Assembly (NCBI GenBank): GCA_964423345.1
Contig: CAYREV010000014.1
Location: 5,125 to 69,124, forward strand
DNA: 64,000 nt
Source: CAYREV01 sp964423345
GTDB taxonomy: Bacteria; Bacteroidota; Rhodothermia; Balneolales; Balneolaceae
Direction: 5' to 3'
Position numbers and translations under genes: made by a program. This document shows positions 1-6,325 of this stretch, in pieces (position 1 is the stretch's first letter; every line of letters starts with the position of its first letter). Below the pieces are notes generated by a model, which was not told where the DNA came from, did not search any database, and worked only from the letters and a program-made list of their open reading frames with translations.

Positions 1-2
1 TG

Positions 3-572
3 CTGGTGCTGACCGTACAGCCCCTTGTCTGGTTTCTGGGATGGGTCAACGCTTTTCTTCCGGTCCCCGAATTTTTTGAAAACCTCCAGCAGATGCAGAT
101 GGAGATGATAAAAAACCTGCTGGGCAATGAGGAGAACGTGCTGATCACACTGTTTCATGTGGCCCTCGTCCCGGCTATCTGTGAAGAGGTTCTGTTCCGG
201 GGGTATGTGATGCGCTCTTTTGAACGAAGCTGGGGCGTCATGGCCGCCATCTTCCTTTCGGGTTTTGTATTCGGGCTCTACCACATGCAGCTAACCAACC
301 TGCTGCCGTTGACAGCGCTGGGTGTTCTTTTTGCCTATGTCACCTGGGTGTCGGAAAGCATACTTCCGGCGGTATTCGCACATCTTGTCAATAACGGGGG
401 GAGTGTGCTCGTTGCCACCTATTATCCCGAAACGGCCTTTGCGGAGATGACGCCGGAAACTATGCCGCCTGTCTGGGCAGTGGCAGCCAGTCTGGTAATT
501 TCAACTTATTTGATATATTACCTCTACCTGCGGTATAAAAAGCAACGCTTAACCGAAGATACCCATGTTTAG
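3..572 (+). CDS. CPBP-family intramembrane metalloprotease (CAAX/bacteriocin-processing type), 5' partial
   Basis: The reading frame is open to the left edge, so the N-terminus lies outside the window; about 189 codons are present. Family motifs are all visible (numbered from the GTG at 6): the glutamate pair and arginine of motif 1 (E60, E61, R65), a histidine in the second motif (H93) and H126/N130 in the third. Several hydrophobic segments fit a polytopic inner-membrane protein. In this family the Glu/His residues form the metalloprotease site that cleaves within or near membranes; the substrate here is unknown. The stop overlaps the next gene by 8 bp, and four genes run on in the same direction, so this is part of an operon with cdsA. 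Family assignment is confident, the biological role is not. Confidence 0.85.
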   Translation: MVLTVQPLVWFLGWVNAFLPVPEFFENLQQMQMEMIKNLLGNEENVLITLFHVALVPAICEEVLFRGYVMRSFERSWGVMAAIFLSGFVFGLYHMQLTNLLPLTALGVLFAYVTWVSESILPAVFAHLVNNGGSVLVATYYPETAFAEMTPETMPPVWAVAASLVISTYLIYYLYLRYKKQRLTEDTHV

Positions 573-831
573 CGGTCCGAAACCAAATAACATAGACAAC
601 TGGGTGTGCATCATGGAGCGCAGCACCGAATTGGAGGTGGAGATGGCCAAAAACTATCTTTCCAACCTGCAGATTCCTTCCAACATACTGTCCAAGCGCG
701 ACTCCGCCTACAGTCTCAATGTAGGGGAGATGGCGCTGGTTTACCTTTACGTTCCCCTGGAATATGAAGATGAAGCCCGCGAAGCCCTTGAAGAGTGGGA
801 AGCATCTGAAGAATCTGATGAGGAAGAGTAG
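565..831 (+). CDS. DUF2007-type small protein
   Basis: An 88-residue soluble protein that starts inside the end of the protease gene (8 bp overlap) and stops 3 bp before cdsA, so translation is probably coupled. The core resembles the DUF2007 fold: a segment that begins with a helix over residues about 20-35, then alternating strands, ending in a strongly acidic helix (residues about 68-88). Pfam describes the family as putative signal-transducing proteins, but no activity is established. No signal peptide or membrane segment is visible. Assignment rests on general pattern (size, a membrane-lipid neighbour and the strand/helix order), so it is moderate. Confidence 0.7.
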   Translation: MFSGPKPNNIDNWVCIMERSTELEVEMAKNYLSNLQIPSNILSKRDSAYSLNVGEMALVYLYVPLEYEDEAREALEEWEASEESDEEE

Positions 832-834
832 CCG

Positions 835-1656
835 GTGAATGAACTAACCAAACGTATTCTTTTTGCCATACCGGCTGCAGCCCTGTTCCTGTATGTAACC
901 TGGGTGGGAGGATGGTTCTTCACTTCCGTGGTTATTGCCATCACGCTGCTGATTCAATACGAAGTGTTCCATATCAGTTCCGAGGCGGGTTTCCGCCCCG
1001 ATCCTTTTTTTCCCTACACTATCGCCCTGTGGGTAATGCTTATACCCCGGCTTGAATGGCCGTTTGAAATAGGCCTGCTCATTTTCCTTCTTTTTGTGAG
1101 CCTGCAGGTTTTCAGGCAGTCCGAAACCCATATGCAGGAATTTATATCCACCCTTTTCTGTGGACTTTACGCTCCACTGGGACTGGTCACCATTCTGCTT
1201 ATTCGCAATAGCGGTGGACATGAAAGCGGTTTTATGCTGACCGTGGGGCTGCTGCTTATGGTATGGGCGAATGACATCTTTGCCTATTTCGGCGGGAAAT
1301 ACCTGGGCTCCCGCAAGCTGGCCCCCAAAGTGAGTCCTCAAAAAACCTGGGAAGGATTTATCTTCGGTATCGGCGGTTCTTTTGCGGGGCTTTTTCTGGC
1401 CATGTGGGCCGTTCCGCTATCTTTTCCCCTGACCCTGGTACAGGCTCTGCCACTGGCTCTGCTGGTCAGCCTCTTCGGCCCATTGGGCGACCTTGCCGAG
1501 AGTAAACTCAAACGGGCGGCAGGCGTAAAGGACGCTTCTCACATCCTCCCGGGGCACGGTGGATTCTTTGACCGTTTTGACGCCCTCATATTGGCGGCTC
1601 CCGCTTTCTACATCTATATCCGTCTCCTGGACATTGCCGGTTATGTTACGCTGTAA
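835..1656 (+). CDS. cdsA: Phosphatidate cytidylyltransferase (CDP-diglyceride synthase)
   Basis: Converts phosphatidic acid and CTP to CDP-diacylglycerol, the precursor of phosphatidylethanolamine and phosphatidylglycerol, at the inner membrane. The 273-residue product is highly hydrophobic with about seven or eight membrane segments, and carries the CdsA signature near the C-terminus (residues about 223-249): S-x3-KR, then KD, then PGHGG and DRFD. Length matches the family (about 270-285). The start is GTG at 835, three bases after the preceding stop; no in-frame ATG lies closer. The next gene begins within its last 14 bases. The call is secure. Confidence 0.95.
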   Translation: MNELTKRILFAIPAAALFLYVTWVGGWFFTSVVIAITLLIQYEVFHISSEAGFRPDPFFPYTIALWVMLIPRLEWPFEIGLLIFLLFVSLQVFRQSETHMQEFISTLFCGLYAPLGLVTILLIRNSGGHESGFMLTVGLLLMVWANDIFAYFGGKYLGSRKLAPKVSPQKTWEGFIFGIGGSFAGLFLAMWAVPLSFPLTLVQALPLALLVSLFGPLGDLAESKLKRAAGVKDASHILPGHGGFFDRFDALILAAPAFYIYIRLLDIAGYVTL

Positions 1657-2686
1657 GCTGCATTTCGAAACGGTAAAGCTGCGGCTCAGGCAGCCCTTTA
1701 CCATTGCGCGCGGCACCAAGGAAACGGTAACCAATACCTTTGTCAAACTGAATTCAAATGACGGATTTACCGGCTACGGGGAAGCCGCTCCCAACAGCCG
1801 TTACGGGGAGGATGCCCGGAGCGTCGAGGCCTATCTGGACGGGCTGCCGGAAGATTTTTTTGATGGCATTGAGGAGGAAAACGACTTGGTGGAACGCCTG
1901 GATGCCTATGAGGCAAGCGAATCCCCCGGCCCTGTGCGCGCAGCCCGGGCTGCAGTGGAGATGGCCTGGCTGGATATCTACGCCAAAAGAGAGGGGCAGC
2001 CTTTGTGGAAACTCTGGGGGTATTCTTCAGCGACCGGCCCTGCCACCTCCTATACGATCGGGCTGGATGAGATAGGGGTGATGCAGCAAAAGGTGAGGGA
2101 TGCGGAAGCATACCCGGTATTGAAGGTGAAGCTTGGCACCTCGCGCGACCGGGAGATCATCCGGGAGCTTCGAGAGGTCACCGATAAACCTATCCGGGTG
2201 GATGCCAATGAAGGATGGGGAAGTCCGCAGGAGGCTTTGGAAATGATTCGCTTCCTGTCTGATCATACCATTGAACTGGTGGAGCAGCCCCTTCCGGCAA
2301 ACCGGACGGAGGAGATGGCCGGGCTGAAAAAAGCATCACCGCTTCCGCTCTGCGCCGATGAAAGTTTTATGGGGGAGCAGTCCCTGGATGCCATGGCCGG
2401 GACGTTTGATATTGTTAATATCAAACTGATGAAGATCGGCAGTATGGTAAAGGCCCGGCAGGTCATGAAAAAAGCCAGGGGGCTGGGACTGCAGGTGATG
2501 ATAGGATGCATGATTGAAAGCTCGGTAGCCAATACGGCCGGTGCGGTACTGGCACTCGAAGCCGATTATGCCGACCTGGACGGACACCTCCTTATTGCCG
2601 ACGATCCCGCGCGCGGTCTCCGGCTTGATGCCGGCAAACGGATTGTGCTGGGCGACAAGCCGGGCCTGGGAGTAACCATGGGGTGA
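1643..2686 (+). CDS. Dipeptide epimerase (L-Ala-D/L-Glu epimerase-like, enolase superfamily)
   Basis: I place the start at the ATG at 1643, inside the last codons of cdsA, giving 347 residues; a longer frame from 1559 has no family-like sequence. Residues of the muconate-lactonizing subgroup are visible: K161 and K163 in a KVK motif, metal ligands D187, E214 and D239, and K261 in NIKL. These two lysine groups act as the acid/base pair that epimerises the alpha carbon. Known members act on L-Ala-D/L-Glu from peptidoglycan turnover, or on other dipeptides; the exact substrate cannot be read from sequence. Translational coupling to cdsA suggests envelope metabolism. Superfamily confident, substrate inferred. 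Confidence 0.88.
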   Translation: MLRCKLHFETVKLRLRQPFTIARGTKETVTNTFVKLNSNDGFTGYGEAAPNSRYGEDARSVEAYLDGLPEDFFDGIEEENDLVERLDAYEASESPGPVRAARAAVEMAWLDIYAKREGQPLWKLWGYSSATGPATSYTIGLDEIGVMQQKVRDAEAYPVLKVKLGTSRDREIIRELREVTDKPIRVDANEGWGSPQEALEMIRFLSDHTIELVEQPLPANRTEEMAGLKKASPLPLCADESFMGEQSLDAMAGTFDIVNIKLMKIGSMVKARQVMKKARGLGLQVMIGCMIESSVANTAGAVLALEADYADLDGHLLIADDPARGLRLDAGKRIVLGDKPGLGVTMG

Positions 2687-2715
2687 ATCTGCCTTCGCTT
2701 GTAATTTATTACGTC

Positions 2716-2779
2716 CTTGCCTGAAAATATGCTTATTTTAAGGCTTTCTTGCCTGAAAATATGCTTATTTTAAGCCTTT
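2716..2779. repeat. Two-copy 32-bp tandem repeat, each copy a near-palindrome
   Basis: Positions 2716-2747 and 2748-2779 are the same 32-base unit with one mismatch (a G in the first copy is a C in the second). Within each copy, a GCCT...AGGC pair brackets an AT-rich core that is nearly self-complementary over 26 bases. The array fills half of the 137-bp space between the epimerase stop and the queD-like start. It could be a pair of hairpins at the operon end or a double operator; no U-tract follows directly, so a classic terminator is less likely. Confidence 0.8.
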
Positions 2780-2823
2780 GATTGTGAGAACCATCCGGAA
2801 TCACTGGAATTACGAAAGACTCT

Positions 2824-3273
2824 ATGAAGACCCTGACCATCACCAAAAAACTTACCGACTATCCGTTTGCACACCGTCAGCCCCGGCACGACGGACATTG
2901 CGCCCTCATTCACGGGCACAACTGGGATTTTGAGTTTGTATTCACAGCCAGGGAGGTCGACGAATGCGGATTCGTCTACGATTTTGGCAAGCTCGGCTGG
3001 CTTAAAAAATGGCTGAATGAACAGTTCGACCATACGCTGGTACTGAACGACTACGACAAGATCCTGGAGGATGAGGAGATGGGCTGGCTGAAGAAGCATG
3101 CCCGGGTCAATGTGATTCCGGACTGTTCCTCCGAGGGACTTGCCAAATATATCTGGACCCATGTCAACAAGATACTTGAGGAGCGGGAAGGCGGCCGGGT
3201 ACGCTGCGAATCGGTAACCGTACACGAAGACAAGAAAAACTCGGCCACTTATGGAAGCCGGGACAGGGGTTGA
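2824..3273 (+). CDS. queD: 6-pyruvoyl-tetrahydropterin synthase / QueD family protein
   Basis: A 149-residue soluble protein with the PTPS/QueD active-site pattern: zinc ligands H17, H30 and H32 (the last two in HGHNW), a catalytic Cys at 26, D69/H70, and E135 in the C-terminal HED. In bacteria this fold usually makes 6-carboxy-5,6,7,8-tetrahydropterin from dihydroneopterin triphosphate, the step before QueE and QueC in queuosine/7-deazaguanine synthesis; some members instead serve folate or biopterin routes. No queC, queE or folE neighbour is in the window, so the gene symbol is the likeliest reading, not proven. Length is slightly above E. coli QueD (about 120). Confidence 0.85.
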   Translation: MKTLTITKKLTDYPFAHRQPRHDGHCALIHGHNWDFEFVFTAREVDECGFVYDFGKLGWLKKWLNEQFDHTLVLNDYDKILEDEEMGWLKKHARVNVIPDCSSEGLAKYIWTHVNKILEEREGGRVRCESVTVHEDKKNSATYGSRDRG

Positions 3274-3445
3274 AACCTTCGGTTCCCGGGAAAGGCCACC
3301 CGTTTCACCGTACTGGAGCCGGAATGGGGATTGCCGGTATTTATGGCGTATTATCCGGCAAAGAGCGTTGGGAGCCAAAGTGCGGGCATGGGAGAAAAGA
3401 GGTTATGATTCAGCTGTCGGATTTATTAATAAAAATAAGATTGCC

Positions 3446-4009
3446 ATGAGTAAACTGTTTTATATCGATGTGGAGACCACCGGGACAAATCCCAAAAAGC
3501 ACGGGCTTATACAGATAGCGGGCATCATTGAGATAGACGGCCGGGAAGAAGAGCGTATCAACCTGTTGGTATCTCCTTTTGAGGGGGACGTTATCGAAGA
3601 TGAGGCCCTGGAGGTTATCGGCAAGGATGAAAAGGTACTCTGGTCGTATGAAAAACCGAAGATCATCTATGACCGACTTATTGGATATATGGAGAAATAT
3701 GTTGACCGTTATGACCGCACCGACAAGTTTCATTTTATCGGGTATAACAGTCGGTTTGACGATTCATTTATCAGGAGCTGGTTCAGGAAGCTGGATGACG
3801 TCTATTACGGCTCGTGGTTCTATTGGCCCGCCATTGATGTCAGTAACCTGGCGGCCGTTAGTTTGATCGATCAGAGAAGCGCCATGCCCAATTTCAAGCT
3901 GATGACCGTAGCCGACTATTTGGGTATAGATGTTGATCCCGACAAAGCGCACGATGCCCTTTATGATGTGGAGATAACCCGGCTGATGCACAAAACACTT
4001 ACCTCCTGA
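3446..4009 (+). CDS. DEDDh 3'-5' exonuclease domain protein (DnaQ-like)
   Basis: The frame opens earlier (3251), but the family-like sequence begins at the ATG at 3446, giving 187 residues. ExoI D8/E10 (DVETTG), a middle aspartate at 105/106 after YNSRF, and ExoIII H169...D174 form the DEDDh metal-binding set. Such proteins remove nucleotides from 3' ends in proofreading, repair or RNA turnover. It is a free-standing domain with no BRCT, helicase or polymerase part. Whether it acts as the polymerase III epsilon subunit cannot be said; the sequence around the ExoII region differs from classical epsilon. The start lies 172 bp after queD, so it may have its own promoter. Confidence 0.85.
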   Translation: MSKLFYIDVETTGTNPKKHGLIQIAGIIEIDGREEERINLLVSPFEGDVIEDEALEVIGKDEKVLWSYEKPKIIYDRLIGYMEKYVDRYDRTDKFHFIGYNSRFDDSFIRSWFRKLDDVYYGSWFYWPAIDVSNLAAVSLIDQRSAMPNFKLMTVADYLGIDVDPDKAHDALYDVEITRLMHKTLTS

Positions 4010-4104
4010 TTATATTTGCCGGCTGACAGGGGAGGAACTGTTATTCAATGGTACCTAATTCCCGCCTGTACTAAACCTCGCTCTGTGGGGGGGGTAGATT
4101 CAAT

Positions 4105-4132
4105 AAAAAACCCGGCGGATGAGGCCGGGTTT
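4105..4132 (-). terminator. Rho-independent terminator after the DUF4440-like lipoprotein gene
   Basis: A perfect 9-bp stem (4108-4116 with 4124-4132, GC-rich core CCCGGC/GCCGGG) with a 7-base loop. Read on the minus strand it is followed by six U residues (A run at 4105-4110). It sits 30 bp past the stop of the lipoprotein gene at 4162. Confidence 0.8.
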
Positions 4133-4161
4133 CCCTATGGCAATGTTTTCTACTGCTAACT

Positions 4162-4638
4162 TTAGTTTATAGGTTTGGCGCTCCAGATAGCTACACTTTT
4201 TTTCCAGTCGCCATTAGACTGCCGGTTAAGGATACACATATATCGCCCATCCAGGCAGTTCGGGCTTTGGTTGGCAGTGTCCGCACACCGTATCGTTGAT
4301 TCCCCTATCATGTAAAGCATGTCTCCGGAACCGCTGATTTTAATAGGATTCAGTTCAAACTGCTCATAGTCATTTTGCAGAAAGGCTTCATTAAAAGCAG
4401 CGATGGACTCTTTCCCTTCTACCTGCTTGCCGCCATCGGGTATGATGACCGCATCTTCGGTATACAGGCTCGTCATCTTCTCTGCATTTCCGTTCAAGAC
4501 CGCTTCAGCAAACGTTTTGTCAAACTGCCTTGCGGCCTGCCGGTTTTGTTCTGTCAGCTCGAGAGACTGTTCTCGAGGAGTGCAGGCAGCTATGATCAGC
4601 AAGACAGTGCCAATGGTGAAAAGTCTGAAAATAAACAT
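4162..4638 (-). CDS. SnoaL/DUF4440-like (NTF2-fold) lipoprotein
   Basis: 158 residues from the ATG at 4638; this start was chosen because it places a hydrophobic signal and a lipobox (I-A-A-C, Cys19) at the N-terminus, whereas the longer frame (to 4680) adds a polar leader. The mature part has the DUF4440/SnoaL-3 pattern: an N-terminal helix, then LYTEDAV and a glycine-rich turn, then strands ending in WKK...IWSAK. NTF2-fold proteins of this kind are binding domains or small hydrolases/isomerases; no catalytic pair stands out, so only 'periplasmic or outer-membrane lipid-anchored NTF2-fold protein' is supported. A 14-bp palindrome lies just upstream of the start, and a strong terminator follows the gene, so it is monocistronic. 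Confidence 0.75.
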   Translation of the reverse strand: MFIFRLFTIGTVLLIIAACTPREQSLELTEQNRQAARQFDKTFAEAVLNGNAEKMTSLYTEDAVIIPDGGKQVEGKESIAAFNEAFLQNDYEQFELNPIKISGSGDMLYMIGESTIRCADTANQSPNCLDGRYMCILNRQSNGDWKKSVAIWSAKPIN

Positions 4639-4655
4639 GATAACTTCGGGTTTAG

Positions 4656-4669
4656 TTGTCAATTGACAA
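4656..4669. promoter_or_regulatory. Perfect 14-bp palindrome, candidate operator
   Basis: TTGTCAATTGACAA is fully self-complementary and lies 18 bp upstream of the ATG of the DUF4440-like lipoprotein (minus strand). Its size and AT-rich centre resemble MarR/TetR-type operators, and it is followed by a second palindrome GTTAAC. There is no regulator gene beside it, so the binding protein is unknown. Confidence 0.3.
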
Positions 4670-4805
4670 GTTAACTGCAAAGGGGCGGGAGCCGGAGCTG
4701 TGTTACAACAGCTTTTCCAGTAGAGGCAGCCTTATTTTTTTATAATTGGCTGTATTTGCAAGAGACGGGAGGGGCAAAATTGTTACAAAAAAATTCGGGC
4801 AAGTA

Positions 4806-5252
4806 TTATTCCACTTCCCCTTTTTGGCCGGAAAAGAGATAGCCGAGGGCAATCAGAACGAGCAGTATCCCATTTCGGATCAGGGAGGCCGACAGTCCCC
4901 CGCCAATGCCGAAAGCCCCGAAGCACCCACAGTTTTCAATACTTTGCCCCTGAAACCAGAAGTAGCCGAGGACGAGGGTAAAAAAGGCAACCATCAGGGC
5001 CGATACAAGAAGCACCAGGCGGGTCCACCACCTTGAAAACAGCAGCAGTGCCAGCATGATCTCCAAAACGGAAGTAGCCAACACAATAGTGGTGGCGTAT
5101 TCAATGAGCCAGTAGTATTCGGTGGCCATAAGCTCCACCAGGTAGCGGGCACTGCCGGGTTCTATAAGTTTTCCGATCCCCGACAAAAGAAAGATGACGC
5201 CCAGCAGGAGGCGAACGACCATTCCCGCATACATTCGGCTTTTATTACTCAT
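4806..5252 (-). CDS. MauE/DoxX-family redox-associated membrane protein
   Basis: A 148-residue protein with four predicted membrane helices (about residues 10-30, 47-70, 75-100 and 122-142). The motif C108-G-C110 followed by F-G between helices 3 and 4 is typical of the MauE/DoxX-like group, where the cysteine pair is thought to pass electrons to thioredoxin-like partners. The family is linked to methylamine dehydrogenase maturation and to periplasmic disulfide redox; no methylamine genes are nearby, so a general thiol-redox role is more likely. It has an unambiguous ATG start. Its neighbour on the same strand (4162-4638) is 167 bp downstream and unrelated. Confidence 0.8.
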   Translation of the reverse strand: MSNKSRMYAGMVVRLLLGVIFLLSGIGKLIEPGSARYLVELMATEYYWLIEYATTIVLATSVLEIMLALLLFSRWWTRLVLLVSALMVAFFTLVLGYFWFQGQSIENCGCFGAFGIGGGLSASLIRNGILLVLIALGYLFSGQKGEVE

Positions 5253-5406
5253 GGTACCGGGTCAAAGGGTTATGTTTTATGCATTTCCGATTATAGGCTA
5301 ATAATTTTTATATATAACTTCCGATCGAATCGAATGAAACCAAGAATTATTTTCTGTTGCAATACATTTAGATAGAGATAATCAATCGGATTTAAAAGTT
5401 AATAAA

Positions 5407-6303
5407 ATGCATATTCTTATTACCGGCGGAACCGGATTCATTGGAACCGAACTGCGCTCCATGCTACTCAGGGAGGGGCATATCCTCACCATTGTGAGCC
5501 GGGAGCCGGAACAGTATGAAAACGAAACGGCCAAAAACCAGCAGTTTATCGACTGGGATTCCGATCTTGCCGCTGCCATGGAGAAGGCCGACGCGGTAAT
5601 CAACCTGGCGGGGGCGTCTATTTTCGGGCGGCGGTGGACCGAAGAGGTGAAGCAGACCATTTACAACAGCAGGATTGAGAGTACCCGACGGCTGGTGGAG
5701 GCGATACGGCAAACCGATAACCCGCCCACGGTCATGGTTTCGGCATCGGGCATTAACTATTACAGCGAGGGTGGAAACAAGCAGCTGGATGAAAATGCTG
5801 ACCCCGGTGAGGGTTTTCTCTCAAAAGTATGCAGGGACTGGGAAGAGGCTTCCCATGAAGCCAGGTCGGCCGGCCTAAGGGTGGCCAATCCCCGGTTGGG
5901 GGTGGTGCTTGAAGATGATGCTATTATCATGAACCGGATGGTCCCGGTTTTCAAGATGTTTGCGGGCGGGCCCATCGGACGGGGCACTCAGTATTTTTCC
6001 TGGATCCATATGCTGGATATTTGCCGTGGACTGATTTTTCCTTTGCAGAATGAATATTTTGATGGGCCTTACAACCTGGCGTCGCCCAATCCCGTGACGA
6101 TGAATGAGTTTGCCGATACCCTCGGGGAAGTACTGAACCGCCCCTCCTTTTTTCGTGTCCCCGAACCGGTGGTAAAGCTGGTGCTGGGTGAAGCGGCTAA
6201 CCCCGTACTGGAAAGCCTTCGTATTCAGCCGAAAAAGCTGCAGGAGGCGGATTTCGAATTTCGGTTCAGCCAGCTGAAGGAAACCCTTGCCGATATTCTG
6301 TAA
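5407..6303 (+). CDS. TIGR01777-family NAD(P)-dependent epimerase (YfcH-like)
   Basis: 298 residues of extended short-chain dehydrogenase type. A nucleotide-binding GGTGFIG is at the very N-terminus, followed by an acidic/NLAGA region (about residues 68-72), and the C-terminal DUF1731-like part ends in a PxKLxEADFEF motif (about residues 277-287). The family is widespread; substrates are not established, and E. coli YfcH is uncharacterised. Active-site residues: a Ser-Gly in VSASGINYY (about residues 112-120) holds the SDR serine/tyrosine pair in atypical spacing. It stands alone, flanked by a divergent gene and a convergent one. Family call confident, function not. Confidence 0.88.
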   Translation: MHILITGGTGFIGTELRSMLLREGHILTIVSREPEQYENETAKNQQFIDWDSDLAAAMEKADAVINLAGASIFGRRWTEEVKQTIYNSRIESTRRLVEAIRQTDNPPTVMVSASGINYYSEGGNKQLDENADPGEGFLSKVCRDWEEASHEARSAGLRVANPRLGVVLEDDAIIMNRMVPVFKMFAGGPIGRGTQYFSWIHMLDICRGLIFPLQNEYFDGPYNLASPNPVTMNEFADTLGEVLNRPSFFRVPEPVVKLVLGEAANPVLESLRIQPKKLQEADFEFRFSQLKETLADIL

Positions 6304-6325
6304 AAATGCAGATCGCAGGACTGCT

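Noticed and set aside
2716..2779. CRISPR array
   Set aside because: Only two adjacent copies, no spacers and no cas genes in the window.
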